Notes: generated by a model not told the origin, from the sequence alone. A stretch of DNA of 64,000 bases from Alkalibacterium olivapovliticus (GCF_003003275.1 NZ_PVTO01000002.1:1-64000), one strand, 5' to 3'. Counted from the stretch's first letter, positions 35,938 through 44,713 are shown. Translations and numbers: made by a program.

Positions 35938-36248
35938 TTTTCATCCACTCCTTTATTGTATCCATCTATTATTATACGTTTAATTCAGCTAAATAGAAAT
36001 AAAACTTGTCCATTTAGAGAAAAAAGGATGGGGTTATGAGTGACATCATCCAATTGAGTTCATTAAAATGACGGTTTTCTTCAATTATAACATTTCAGTA
36101 CGGTGGTTCATTACATAGCCTTCACTTTAACCTCCATGTAAATTAAGCCTGCCTGCTGGATAATTTGCAAAAAATATCGGCTTTTCGGATTGACGAATGT
36201 ATGTTCGTAAGATATAATAAAGGTAACATATGTTCTGGGAGGGTAATT
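35938..36248. other. 311-nt divergent intergenic region
   Basis: It separates the degV-family gene (minus) from the YolD-like gene (plus). It contains a minus-strand TATAAT near 35975, probably part of the degV promoter, and the complete plus-strand promoter with LexA-like boxes at 36190-36236. Between about 36000 and 36180 I see no gene and only weak inverted repeats. Confidence 0.5.
36190..36236 (+). promoter_or_regulatory. Promoter with two LexA-like (SOS) boxes
   Basis: TTGACG (36190-36195), a 17-nt spacer and TATAAT (36213-36218) form a near-consensus promoter. Within the spacer, CGAATGTATGTTCG (36194-36207) matches the Gram-positive LexA box CGAAC-N4-GTTCG with one mismatch. A second, weaker box, AGAACATATGTTAC on the minus strand (36236-36223), overlaps the expected transcription start. 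The placement is what LexA repression would require. Confidence 0.7.
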
Positions 36249-36569
36249 ATGAGTAAATTAGCTATTGAAACACATCATATATTTGACGTTTTTAAAAAAG
36301 GATACGGTTCACTTTTTTCAAATCTGTCAAAAGTTCAGCCGCAGATGCCCAAAAATCAGTTGTTACTATTTTTAAAACAGGCAGTGAGAAAACAGCAGCG
36401 TATAATCGTTCAGGTCAATCCTACCGCTTATTCGGATCAGATCAACGAATATAGAGGAACAGCTTCATTCTCTCCTCGATCAGCCCAAATCATACTGAAA
36501 ACCACCAACAACCACACAACTTATCTGTTAAATGCAAAAGACATCAGACATATCAGAATAGTAAACTAA
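36249..36569 (+). CDS. Small YolD-like / unknown protein under probable LexA control
   Basis: This encodes a 106-aa protein with no signal peptide or membrane helix. The N-terminal part is helical and basic. The C-terminal half (about residues 50-106) predicts alternating short strands: RIIVQVNP, NEYRGTAS, AQIILKTT, TYLLNAKDIRHIRI. This resembles the YolD-like domain, whose members end in a similar IPFEDI-x-DIR strand. YolD proteins are often LexA-regulated partners of Y-family polymerases in Bacillus; no polymerase gene is adjacent here. The start is fixed by GGGAGGG 5 nt upstream. The family call is tentative. Confidence 0.65.
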   Translation: MSKLAIETHHIFDVFKKGYGSLFSNLSKVQPQMPKNQLLLFLKQAVRKQQRIIVQVNPTAYSDQINEYRGTASFSPRSAQIILKTTNNHTTYLLNAKDIRHIRIVN

Positions 36570-36572
36570 ATA

Positions 36573-36619
36573 AAACACTCTATAGGAAAATTCAGCCTTC
36601 GCTGTCCTATAGAGTGTTT
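36573..36619. terminator. Bidirectional terminator between the YolD-like gene and opuCD
   Basis: A perfect 15-bp stem (36573-36587 with 36605-36619) is followed by a T run on plus and by TTTTATTT on minus. It ends both convergent transcription units. Confidence 0.92.
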
Positions 36620-36624
36620 ATTTT

Positions 36625-37314
36625 TTATGTTCTAATGCGACTTGATGGATCTAATTTTTTCTCCAGCCAACCGAGTACTAAATCAGCTGCGACTGCCATT
36701 AAAGCTGTTGGTATTGCACCAGCCAGTATAATTGCGCCACCCTGTGAAGCATTAACTCCTCGCTGAATAATATCTCCTAAACCACCTGCACCGATAAAAG
36801 TACCTATCGCTGTAACACCGATGGCTACGACTAAAGCATTTCTAAGTCCTGCCATGATAACAGAAATGGACATGGGCAGCTCAACTTTGTACGTCTGCTG
36901 CCATCTAGTCATTCCCATACCTTTAGCAGCATCCATTAATGCATTGTCTACATTCTTTACCCCTGCATATGTGTTTTTAACTATAGGTAACAGAGAGTAT
37001 AAAAATACTGTAATAATAACGGTCGTGACGCCTATTCCGAATCCCAGCATCAGTATAGACAACATTGCCAATGATGGGATAGTCTGGATTACGTTTGCCG
37101 CTCCCACTACCCAATCAGCCAGTTTACTGTGCCTTGCAATATAAAAGCCTATTGGAATAGCCACAATAGCAGCAAACAGGACACCATAAATCGAGATAAG
37201 AAAGTGTCTGGAAAACTGTTCCCATAAATAAGATCCATTTTCCTGAACATAATAAATCAGCTGTTGCAACGTGTTCATTTGAGTTAATTCATCTAATCCT
37301 TCTAAATTCAGCAT
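36625..37314 (-). CDS. opuCD: Osmoprotectant ABC transporter permease (OpuCD-like)
   Basis: This is a membrane permease of the glycine betaine/carnitine/choline importer family (229 aa). After an N-terminal cytosolic stretch, about five to six transmembrane helices follow. VIQTIPSLAMLSIL and the coupling loop AAKGMGMTRWQQTYKVELP, at about residues 135-152, are typical of OpuCB/OpuCD. It is the last gene of the four-gene opuC operon, 1 nt after the binding-protein gene, and is followed by a strong terminator. Confidence 0.92.
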   Translation of the reverse strand: MLNLEGLDELTQMNTLQQLIYYVQENGSYLWEQFSRHFLISIYGVLFAAIVAIPIGFYIARHSKLADWVVGAANVIQTIPSLAMLSILMLGFGIGVTTVIITVFLYSLLPIVKNTYAGVKNVDNALMDAAKGMGMTRWQQTYKVELPMSISVIMAGLRNALVVAIGVTAIGTFIGAGGLGDIIQRGVNASQGGAIILAGAIPTALMAVAADLVLGWLEKKLDPSSRIRT

Positions 37315-37315
37315 G

Positions 37316-38275
37316 CTATTCCCCCCCTACTGGTTCAAGATATGGTTCGCTGTCTTCAAAATAATTGTTGGCTTCTAAGAATTCTCGAGCAACTGTTGCA
37401 GGCTCCAGCAAATATTCGTCAGCTATAAAGTTCATTTCCTGCATGACCTCTGTCTCAATAACGCCTTCCATTTTCAATAAAATGTCATCCAGTAAAGGAT
37501 ACTCTTCTACTGTTTCAAATAGGGCAGAAGGACTGGCATCGTAAGGTGGGAAAAAGTTCAAATCATCTTCAAGGAAGACTAAATCATAGCTCGCAATTCT
37601 ACCATCAGTAGAATAGCCTAATACGACATCCATGTTCCCTGATTGAACTGCATCATAAACCAGTCCGATTTCCATTGGATAAACGGTATCAAAATCAAAC
37701 TGATACGTATCGAGAAACGCTCTGTAGCCATCCCCTTCTCGTTCCATCCAGGAGTTATCTACTCCAGCAGTCAAATCTTCGGAAATAGGTTCAAGATCAC
37801 TGATGGTCTCCAAATTGTTTTCTTCTGCAAGTTCTCTTGTCACTAGAAATGCATACGTATTTTCAAACCCGTATGATGGGTAATATTTCATATTATATTG
37901 TTCTTCGAATCCTTCTGTAACGGCTGACCTTGCCTCGTCCGGATCAGTTATCGGGTCCATACCCAAATCGCCGGTCAATGCCGTCCCAGTATAACTCGCG
38001 GCAGCGACATCCGCATCTCCTTGAGCAAGTGCCTGAGTGACCATTGTGGATGACCCAAGATTCTGGATAACATCTGCATTGATTTCAGAATAATGGTTAA
38101 CCATGCCCTGGACGGTATAACCCAGAATGACCATTTCTGTAGAAGATTGAGTCGCGATGGTGATATTACCTTCTTCTGCAAGCCCTACTCCTAATCCAGG
38201 AAGAGAGCAAGCCGTGGTGAATGCTGCTGTAGTCATAAGTGCAGCGACTTTAACATTTTTTGTCAATTTCATCAT
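37316..38275 (-). CDS. opuCC: Osmoprotectant-binding lipoprotein (OpuCC-like)
   Basis: This is the extracellular receptor for quaternary-amine osmolytes (319 aa). A signal peptide ends in FTTAC, with the presumptive lipid-modified Cys at residue 23; the lipobox is slightly atypical. The mature part begins with the OpuAC-type segment GNITIATQSSTEMVILGYTVQGM. VLGYSTDGRI is also characteristic. The exact substrate (betaine, carnitine or choline) cannot be decided from sequence. Confidence 0.92.
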   Translation of the reverse strand: MMKLTKNVKVAALMTTAAFTTACSLPGLGVGLAEEGNITIATQSSTEMVILGYTVQGMVNHYSEINADVIQNLGSSTMVTQALAQGDADVAAASYTGTALTGDLGMDPITDPDEARSAVTEGFEEQYNMKYYPSYGFENTYAFLVTRELAEENNLETISDLEPISEDLTAGVDNSWMEREGDGYRAFLDTYQFDFDTVYPMEIGLVYDAVQSGNMDVVLGYSTDGRIASYDLVFLEDDLNFFPPYDASPSALFETVEEYPLLDDILLKMEGVIETEVMQEMNFIADEYLLEPATVAREFLEANNYFEDSEPYLEPVGGE

Positions 38276-38289
38276 TATCAGCCTTTCTC

Positions 38290-38922
38290 TTATCCTGAGA
38301 TTTGATTTCTCGGAGTGACCTTTTTCTCTAGCATTCCCAGCCCGAAATCGACAAGCAATGCCAAAATCGTAACAGGAATCGTTCCGCCTATAATTAGTTC
38401 GGGTATATATAAATTCAGTCCATTAAATATAAAATCGCCTAAACCGCCTGCTCCGATATACGATGCCAAAGCTGCCCATGCAATAACATAAGTCCCTGAC
38501 AAACGGATACCAGCCATGATGACGGGAGCTGCCTGTGGTAATTCAACTTTTCTGATTAACTGTATTTCAGTCATGCCCATGCCTCTTGCGGCATCAACAA
38601 GTGACGGATTCACTTTTCTCATTCCAGTGTAGGTATTTCTTAAAATTGGAAGCAATGAGTAAATAAACAGTGCGACAATAGCCGGTAGCTGTCCAATCCC
38701 GAAAAGAGGGATCATTAAAGCGAGTAAAGCTAGAGAAGGTACGGTCTGCAATATCGATGCAAGCCCTATAACGACCGTAGCCAGCTTACTCGTTCTAGTC
38801 AGTGCTACACCTAATGGGACAGCAACTATTACACCGAGTCCAAGTGCGATCATTGATATATATAAGTGTTCCCAAATCAAACGCATCATTTGGGATCCAT
38901 AATTAGCAAAAAAATCTGCCAT
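38290..38922 (-). CDS. opuCB: Osmoprotectant ABC transporter permease (OpuCB-like)
   Basis: This is the partner of OpuCD (210 aa). Its hydrophobic helices include [33 protein letters not shown] and the loop [23 protein letters not shown] mirror those in the downstream permease gene, showing that the two arose by duplication. It lies between the ATPase and receptor genes, the usual CA-CB-CC-CD order. Confidence 0.92.
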   Translation of the reverse strand: MADFFANYGSQMMRLIWEHLYISMIALGLGVIVAVPLGVALTRTSKLATVVIGLASILQTVPSLALLALMIPLFGIGQLPAIVALFIYSLLPILRNTYTGMRKVNPSLVDAARGMGMTEIQLIRKVELPQAAPVIMAGIRLSGTYVIAWAALASYIGAGGLGDFIFNGLNLYIPELIIGGTIPVTILALLVDFGLGMLEKKVTPRNQISG

Positions 38923-38933
38923 GTGTTTCCCTC

Positions 38934-40100
38934 CTATTCTGATTCTTGATATTGAGTCGTTTCTAGTGGCATACTTTCAACTTCTTCATCGTCTCCCCAG
39001 ATGGTGTCGTACACGATATCAACTAGCGAGGCTCTGGTGACAAGCCCTTCAAGTATACCCTCTTCATTAACGACTGGTATATTTTTGTACCCGCGTTTCA
39101 GCATTTTGTCTGCAACACTGCTCAAAAGTGTCCCCGATTTAACGTAATACACATGCGACATGATTTCGTCAACAGTAGCTGCTTTCTTACGATTTTTATT
39201 AATGCCTTCAAAATCAACGACGCCTTGAAGGACATGATTCGTATCCGTTACAAATAACGTATCGACTCTGCGGTCACGCATAACCCGTATCGATTCGGCT
39301 AAGGTCATATCAGATGTCACCGTGATCGGTTTTTTAACCATCACCTGGTCGACCGTCTGCATAGTTGAACGCTGTTGAAGGCGATCTTCACCTAAGAAAC
39401 TTTCTACAAATTCATTTTCTGGAGCTGCCAGTATATTGTCTGGTGTATCGTACTGAATAATCTGACCTTCTGACATAATAGCTATCTTATCAGCCAGTTT
39501 TAAAGCTTCATCCATGTCATGCGTAACAAATACAACGGTTCTACCCATTTCTTCCTGCAGATGCTTCACTAATTCCTGCAGAGAGTCACGAGTGATCGGG
39601 TCAAGTGCTCCAAAAGGTTCATCCATGAGGATAATGTCCTGATTAGCAGCTAATGCACGGATTACGCCAATCCTTTGCTGTTGACCACCAGATAATTCTT
39701 GTGGATAGCGGTCCAGAAACTCTGTGCCCATGTCAACTTTATCCAGCAGACGTTCGGCAGTTTCACGCATTTTGTCTTTATCCCATTTCAGCAGCTTCGG
39801 TACCATTACTATATTTTCATAGACGGTCATATGAGGCATCAGACCGGTCTGCTGAATCACATATCCGATTCGTCTTCTTAACTCGACCGCATTTTCATCT
39901 TTAATATTTTTCCCGTCAATCAGTATTTCACCAGATGTGGAATCAATCATTCGATTGATCATTCTCATCGTTGTCGTTTTCCCACTTCCGGAAGTTCCGA
40001 TCAGGACGACAAACTCACCTTCGTTAATTGTAAAAGACACTTCATCTACAGCCTTTGTTCCATCACCATAGATTTTTGACACATTTTTGAATTCAATCAT
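38934..40100 (-). CDS. opuCA: Osmoprotectant ABC transporter ATPase with CBS domains (OpuCA-like)
   Basis: This is the ATP-binding subunit of the OpuC importer (388 aa). The ABC domain shows [12 protein letters not shown] (Walker A), [10 protein letters not shown] (signature) and [11 protein letters not shown] (Walker B). Two tandem CBS domains occupy about residues 255-370; in OpuA-type relatives these sense ionic strength or cyclic nucleotides. I choose the ATG at 40100, which has AAGGAGA about 7 nt upstream, rather than an in-frame ATG at 40178. Confidence 0.93.
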   Translation of the reverse strand: MIEFKNVSKIYGDGTKAVDEVSFTINEGEFVVLIGTSGSGKTTTMRMINRMIDSTSGEILIDGKNIKDENAVELRRRIGYVIQQTGLMPHMTVYENIVMVPKLLKWDKDKMRETAERLLDKVDMGTEFLDRYPQELSGGQQQRIGVIRALAANQDIILMDEPFGALDPITRDSLQELVKHLQEEMGRTVVFVTHDMDEALKLADKIAIMSEGQIIQYDTPDNILAAPENEFVESFLGEDRLQQRSTMQTVDQVMVKKPITVTSDMTLAESIRVMRDRRVDTLFVTDTNHVLQGVVDFEGINKNRKKAATVDEIMSHVYYVKSGTLLSSVADKMLKRGYKNIPVVNEEGILEGLVTRASLVDIVYDTIWGDDEEVESMPLETTQYQESE

Positions 40101-40380
40101 GATCTTGTCTCCTTTAATAGTATTCCGCCTATTATCTGAGCGGTAGTTAATCTCACAAAAAAACTGCATGAGATACAAAAGAGCTAAACTCTTTATCGAT
40201 CATACAGACTTAAATGCAAAACAGTTGTATGTATCAATCGAACTCTCACCTGATTTTAATTTAAATCAAGTCCCAATTGACATCTATAGTTTCAAACAGC
40301 AATTATATGCAAATCTCTATACATAAAGATGCAATATGAAAGGTCCTTATTTATTATTACAGAAAGATGACAAAATTGCA

Positions 40381-40423
40381 AACGCGACGGTTTCAGCTAT
40401 TTCCAGCTAACCTGATCGCGTTG
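40381..40423. repeat. Compound hairpin upstream of opuC
   Basis: AACGCGA pairs with TCGCGTT (7 bp). Inside, GGTT/AACC and AGCT/AGCT pair around a 6-nt loop. It stands out as GC-rich in an AT-rich region. It has only a weak T run on either side, so its role as terminator, sRNA or operator is open. Confidence 0.5.
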
Positions 40424-40502
40424 AAACCATTTTAAAGATTTTGCATATTATAAATTACTTTACATTAATATATTATAATTCAATGTGAAAATAATCAGAT
40501 AA

Positions 40503-40529
40503 CAAAAAAAGCTGACCCGGAAGTCAACT
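40503..40529 (-). terminator. Terminator of cls
   Basis: AGTTGAC (40529-40523) pairs with GTCAGCT (40516-40510, one G-U), flanked by A and T runs; seven T residues follow on the minus strand. It begins immediately after the cls stop. Confidence 0.88.
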
Positions 40530-40534
40530 TTTTC

Positions 40535-41989
40535 TTAAAGGATGGGAGAAAACAGACGACTGAACTGCTGCTTGAAGACTTCCCATTTAGAATAGTTTTT
40601 GATCATTTCTTCAGTGAGTGGATACGATACTTTCATATCGTCATTAAATAACCTGACCTGCTTTTTAGCAAGGAAACGATCATATATAAAGGCATTCACT
40701 TCAAAATTCAGCTTGAAGCTTCTGATATCAAAATTGGCCGTCCCTACAGAGAGAATCTCGCCATCGATTACGATCACTTTCGAATGAAGGAAGCCATTGT
40801 CATATATATAAACCTCTGCCCCACTCATGATCAATTCTTCAGCGTAGCTTAGAGTTGCTCGGTAAATAAAAGGATGATCAGGTTTGTTGGGAATCATCAG
40901 TTTCACATTGATCCCTGATAAAATAGCCACTTTAATGGTCTCCATCAAAGCCTCATCAGGTATGAAATACGGGGTCTGGATGAGAACGGATTCTTTTGCC
41001 ATACTGATCATTTTGATAAACCCTTTTTTTATCGACTGCATTTCATTATCTGGTCCACTTGAAACGATCTGCATGTCAGTTGATCCTATTAATGAAGAGA
41101 ACGGGAAATACTGTTCCTCATATTCGACATTTTTATCTTTAACAGACGCGTTCCAGTCCATCAAAAATCGAGTTTGTAAGGTTAAGACCCCATTACCCTC
41201 AATTCTTAAATGTGTATCGCGCCAATATCCCATTTCTTCGTATAAGCCCAGGTAATCGTCCCCTACATTAAATCCGCCGGTATATCCCACTTTACCATCA
41301 ATCACGACGATTTTACGGTGATTTCTGTAGTTGAGTCTCAGGTTGATCAGGAAAAACTTTGATCCGAAAAACGGTTCCGCTTTACCTCCATAAGACTCCA
41401 GCTGATCAAAGAAATGTTTTCCTAATACTCTAGCACCCACAGGATCATATAATACTTTTACTTCAATTCCCTGCTTAGCTTTTTCTTCTAAAGCTTTCAG
41501 CAGTTTCAACCCTATGTTATCTCCTCTGAAGATATAGTAGGTGACATGAATGTGATGTTCTGCCTTTTTAATGTCGTCAATCAACTGATTGAACTTATCT
41601 TCACCATCACTGATAATGGAGACTTTATTCCCTTTAGTCAAAACAGACTGACTGCTTTCCAGAAAAAGTCGCACCATTTCGAATGTTTTGTCCTGATAAT
41701 TTGATTCCGGTACATCCAGATTTTCAGATTCAATCAATTTTTTTTGAGATTCAACTAATTGCGGCATTCCGATTCTATCCTGACTCTGCAGATCAAAAAT
41801 AGACTCTCTGGAAATTTTACGTCCCAAAAACATATAAAAAAAGATCCCTACTCCCGGCAGCATAGTGATAACCAGCAGCCATGCCCATGTAGCGGCAATA
41901 TCTCTCTCTTTATCTTTAAAAACTGTGAAAATAGCTAATGCAGAGTTCAGGAAGATAAATCCCCAAATCAGCGAACTAAAGATACTCAT
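40535..41989 (-). CDS. cls: Cardiolipin synthase
   Basis: Cls condenses two phosphatidylglycerol molecules to cardiolipin at the membrane (484 aa, usual length). Two N-terminal transmembrane helices (about residues 4-55) are followed by two phospholipase D domains. Their HKD motifs are HRKIVVID and HSKVIVID. AAGGAG precedes the ATG. It has its own promoter and terminator. Cardiolipin commonly rises with salt stress, which fits the adjacent osmolyte importer; co-regulation is not shown. Confidence 0.94.
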   Translation of the reverse strand: MSIFSSLIWGFIFLNSALAIFTVFKDKERDIAATWAWLLVITMLPGVGIFFYMFLGRKISRESIFDLQSQDRIGMPQLVESQKKLIESENLDVPESNYQDKTFEMVRLFLESSQSVLTKGNKVSIISDGEDKFNQLIDDIKKAEHHIHVTYYIFRGDNIGLKLLKALEEKAKQGIEVKVLYDPVGARVLGKHFFDQLESYGGKAEPFFGSKFFLINLRLNYRNHRKIVVIDGKVGYTGGFNVGDDYLGLYEEMGYWRDTHLRIEGNGVLTLQTRFLMDWNASVKDKNVEYEEQYFPFSSLIGSTDMQIVSSGPDNEMQSIKKGFIKMISMAKESVLIQTPYFIPDEALMETIKVAILSGINVKLMIPNKPDHPFIYRATLSYAEELIMSGAEVYIYDNGFLHSKVIVIDGEILSVGTANFDIRSFKLNFEVNAFIYDRFLAKKQVRLFNDDMKVSYPLTEEMIKNYSKWEVFKQQFSRLFSPIL

Positions 41990-42025
41990 AGTTGTCTCCT
42001 TTACCCTTTCGGGGATATTTATCTA

Positions 42026-42055
42026 AGTGTACATTAGCTTATAATAAACTGTCCA
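42026..42055 (-). promoter_or_regulatory. Promoter of cls
   Basis: The minus strand reads TGGACA (42055-42050), an 18-nt spacer, then TACACT (42031-42026), about 37 nt upstream of the cls start. Confidence 0.6.
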
Positions 42056-42076
42056 CTATCTTGTATGAAATAGTGC

Positions 42077-42643
42077 TTATTTTGATTTTGGTATAAATAC
42101 TAATGGCGATCTGCTATACACCATCAGCAGAACCATAACAGTGACGAATGCGGTAGAAATCATACTTAGACCGTTCATGATCAGGGAAAAACTCATGGCA
42201 CTCAACCCCCATAAAGCATAATCTCCCCAGAAAATCCATCCCGCTATAAAATGCCAGAAATACCTGCCTAGGGCTCCCGCAAATACTGCCAAGGTGATAT
42301 GCATATTAACTCTACTGGACTTACTGGACTGTATTTCCTGGACAATAGCGCCTGAATAAAGACCAGCCAGCCCAATACTTGCATAAGTGATCGTGTATTC
42401 AATGATAACCTGGTAAACATTCAGCATGTAGACAGACCCTGTTACAAAGTGCAGAGCTCCCCATAAAAAACCAGCAAAGATACCAGGTCCAAATCCTCTT
42501 CTGATCGCAAAAAACGTCAGAGGAATCATTCCGAGTGACACACTGTAAGATGATCCGATACCAGAAGGGATAAAGGACAGCACCATTGCAAGTGCCGCAA
42601 ACAACGTCCCTTCCAGATAAATTCTTAATTTCCTGTTACGCAT
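42077..42643 (-). CDS. thiT: Thiamine ECF transporter S-component ThiT
   Basis: ThiT is the thiamine-binding membrane subunit that works with a shared ECF energising module (188 aa, about six helices). GFGPGIFAGFLWGALHFVTG and the ALGRYFWHFIAGWIFWG region carry the Trp/Tyr/His-rich binding face typical of ThiT (YuaJ). A TPP riboswitch directly upstream confirms the substrate pathway. The ECF ATPases and T-component are not in this window. Confidence 0.94.
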   Translation of the reverse strand: MRNRKLRIYLEGTLFAALAMVLSFIPSGIGSSYSVSLGMIPLTFFAIRRGFGPGIFAGFLWGALHFVTGSVYMLNVYQVIIEYTITYASIGLAGLYSGAIVQEIQSSKSSRVNMHITLAVFAGALGRYFWHFIAGWIFWGDYALWGLSAMSFSLIMNGLSMISTAFVTVMVLLMVYSRSPLVFIPKSK

Positions 42644-42687
42644 AAAAAATCTCCTCCACTAGTTAGTTTACTGAACTAGGGAGGAGA
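42644..42687 (-). promoter_or_regulatory. thiT expression platform: SD-sequestering hairpin followed by T tract
   Basis: TCTCCTCCCTAGTT pairs with AACTAGTGGAGGAGA (42687-42674 with 42664-42650; one bulged T). The 3' arm is the thiT Shine-Dalgarno, GGAGGAG. Six T residues and the ATG follow at once, so the same hairpin can act as intrinsic terminator and as SD sequestrator. Its 5' arm, CTCCCTAGT, can alternatively pair with ACTAGGGGAG at the start of the TPP aptamer. Confidence 0.8.
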
Positions 42688-42744
42688 CAATAGAAGACAC
42701 CGAAAGCGTAAAACGGCATACTTCAAGTATTTAGTCTCATTTAA

Positions 42745-42834
42745 GTACTCTTCCTACGCACGAATGAACGTACAGGTTCAAAGGGTCTGAACTTAAAGTT
42801 CACTCTCAGCCAATGCCATTGACTCCCCTAGTAC
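42745..42834 (-). promoter_or_regulatory. TPP riboswitch (THI element)
   Basis: Minus-strand landmarks of the TPP aptamer occur in order: ACTAGGGG (42832-42825), GGCTGAGA (about 42811-42804), GACCCTTTGAACCTG (about 42787-42773) and GCGTAGGAAG (42759-42750). GTACT at the 5' end and AGTAC at the 3' end close helix P1. It should switch thiT off when TPP is plentiful. Confidence 0.97.
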
Positions 42835-42863
42835 AGTATCTGTTTTAATTATATCGTAATATC

Positions 42864-44546
42864 TTATCTTGTAAAGCGTCTGTTTTGATTAACTTCCATA
42901 ATAACTGGAAGAATGATCGGTCTTCTTTTGGTTTTCTTGAATAAATGATTGTTCAGACCTTCTCTGATGTCCTGTTTGATAGAACCCCAGTCAAAGTCAT
43001 TGTGCTTCAGATTTTTCTTCACGATGTTTTTAACAATTTCAGATGACTCATTTATCAGGTCCTGACTTTCTTTAACGAAAACAAAGCCACGAGTCACAAT
43101 ATGAGGATCTGAAACGATTCGCTGTTTCTTGCGGTCAATGGTGACCACTGCTACAAAGATTCCATCTTCAGAGAGCAGACGTCTATCTCTGAGAACAATA
43201 TTCCCGATGTCTCCAATGCCGATTCCATCTATAAGCGTATTATCTGCTGAAACCTGTCCACTTTGAGTCATTTTGTTTTTAGCGTAACTCACGACATCTC
43301 CATTACTCAGAATAAAGATGTTCTGATAAGGAATACCCGTCTCGTGTGCCAGATCAGCATGTGCTGCAAGCATGCGGTACTCTCCCTGTATCGGAATGAA
43401 ATAAGTTGGTTTCAACAAATTGATCATCAGCTGCAGATCATTTGGTGTTGCGTGGCCAGAAGCTTTAAGATTGCCGGACAGCTTAACTACCGTTCCACCT
43501 GCTCTATATATCAGGTTTTCTGTTTCTGCTACCATCACTTCCATAGCCGTTGAAGGGCTTGTTGCAATAAAGATCAAATCGCCTTCTTTAATGTTGACTT
43601 GGTCATGATTACCAGTAGCCATACGGTTTAAAGTTTTAATTGGCTCTCCAGCAGATCCTGTTTCTAATATCAGGATCTGGTCATCACTATATTTACCGAT
43701 TTCACTGATTGGCGAGATGAGCTCTTCATCTGGTAAAGTCAATTTGTCTAAGTCCATTGCTGTTTTTAAAATAGCTTCCAAATTGCGTCCAGTGATAAAG
43801 ACTTTTCTGCCAGACTGGTGAGCAGCATTCAGGACCTGCTGAATTCTTAGTATATTACTGGCTACTGCAGCGACTATTATTCTATTATCCGTATCCAGGA
43901 ATGTATCCAGCACTTCTTCCTGTACTTTGATTTCTGACACGTTTTCAGTAGGACTTTCTGCTTCTCCTGAATCACTCAGCAAAGCTAGTACGCCTTCTTT
44001 ACCTAAATCAGAAATTTGGGATAGATCTGTACGATAAAGATCCTGAGCACTTTGATCAAATTTAAAGTTACCCGTATATACGATATTTCCTTCTTCCGTA
44101 TGCACAGAAATACCCATTGAATCCGGTATTGTATGAGTCGTACGGAAAAACTTGACGGTCGTTCCATTAAAATCGATTTCTGTATGTTCATCTATCACAT
44201 GATAGTCATCAAAAGTCGTTTTGAGATTAGACTGGTTCACAAATAGTTTAGCTAACGCAATCGTTAACTCAGATCCGAATACAGGTACATTGAATGTATC
44301 TAAAAAGTATGACAATGCTCCGATGGCATCTTCGTGTCCATGTGTTAAAAATACGCCTGCAATCTTGTCTTTATTCTCTTCAAGATAACTGAAATCAGGG
44401 ATAACTGCATCTATTCCAAATAGTTCGTCCTCAGGGTAGATCAATCCACAATCCAGAACAAAAATATCTTCTCCCGATTCTATTACGTACAAATTTTTAC
44501 CGTTTTCTCTTACTCCTCCAAGAGGAATGATTTTGATATTACTCAC
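42864..44546 (-). CDS. rnjB: Ribonuclease J (J2-like)
   Basis: This is a metallo-beta-lactamase/beta-CASP ribonuclease involved in mRNA decay and 5' processing (560 aa). Motif 1 is DCGLIYPE. The usual HxHxDH metal motif reads HGHEDAIG, with Ala in place of the last His. The later motif reads SGHATPND, and the C-terminal IPIQGEYRML has Gln where J1 enzymes have His. These changes point to the weakly active J2 paralogue that partners J1. The start is GTG, with GAGGTGG upstream. The paralogous J1 gene is not in the window. Confidence 0.88.
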   Translation of the reverse strand: MSNIKIIPLGGVRENGKNLYVIESGEDIFVLDCGLIYPEDELFGIDAVIPDFSYLEENKDKIAGVFLTHGHEDAIGALSYFLDTFNVPVFGSELTIALAKLFVNQSNLKTTFDDYHVIDEHTEIDFNGTTVKFFRTTHTIPDSMGISVHTEEGNIVYTGNFKFDQSAQDLYRTDLSQISDLGKEGVLALLSDSGEAESPTENVSEIKVQEEVLDTFLDTDNRIIVAAVASNILRIQQVLNAAHQSGRKVFITGRNLEAILKTAMDLDKLTLPDEELISPISEIGKYSDDQILILETGSAGEPIKTLNRMATGNHDQVNIKEGDLIFIATSPSTAMEVMVAETENLIYRAGGTVVKLSGNLKASGHATPNDLQLMINLLKPTYFIPIQGEYRMLAAHADLAHETGIPYQNIFILSNGDVVSYAKNKMTQSGQVSADNTLIDGIGIGDIGNIVLRDRRLLSEDGIFVAVVTIDRKKQRIVSDPHIVTRGFVFVKESQDLINESSEIVKNIVKKNLKHNDFDWGSIKQDIREGLNNHLFKKTKRRPIILPVIMEVNQNRRFTR

Positions 44547-44635
44547 TATTTTCCACCTCTAATAAGCTTTTTAAAGCATTTATTTTATAGTATTTTTCAC
44601 CTATGTAGTCTACCGTATTCTTACATAACAAACTT

Positions 44636-44644
44636 AGTATAGCA
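44636..44644 (-). promoter_or_regulatory. Extended -10 promoter of the RNase J gene
   Basis: The minus strand reads TGCTATACT (44644-44636), an extended -10 about 90 nt upstream of the GTG start. No good -35 is visible. Confidence 0.5.
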
Positions 44645-44713
44645 TAGATATAGGCAAATTCCTACTTATCCGGTATACTCAAACTATTCATAAATTTTAT
44701 AAAGGAGTCTCTT

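Larger units (their letters stand above)
40101..40534. other. 434-nt upstream region of opuC
   Basis: It contains the cls terminator (40503-40529) and a compound hairpin at 40381-40423. An inverted repeat TGATTT...AAATCA lies at 40251-40268, and a small AAAGAG/CTCTTT hairpin near 40180-40197. The best minus-strand promoter candidate is TTGCAT, an 18-nt spacer and TATAGA around 40285-40315. No coding ORF is seen. The length and the repeats fit a regulated, osmotically controlled promoter region. Confidence 0.5.

Noticed and set aside
42077-42834. Thiamine biosynthesis operon
   Set aside because: The TPP riboswitch precedes only the importer gene thiT; no thi biosynthetic genes are adjacent.
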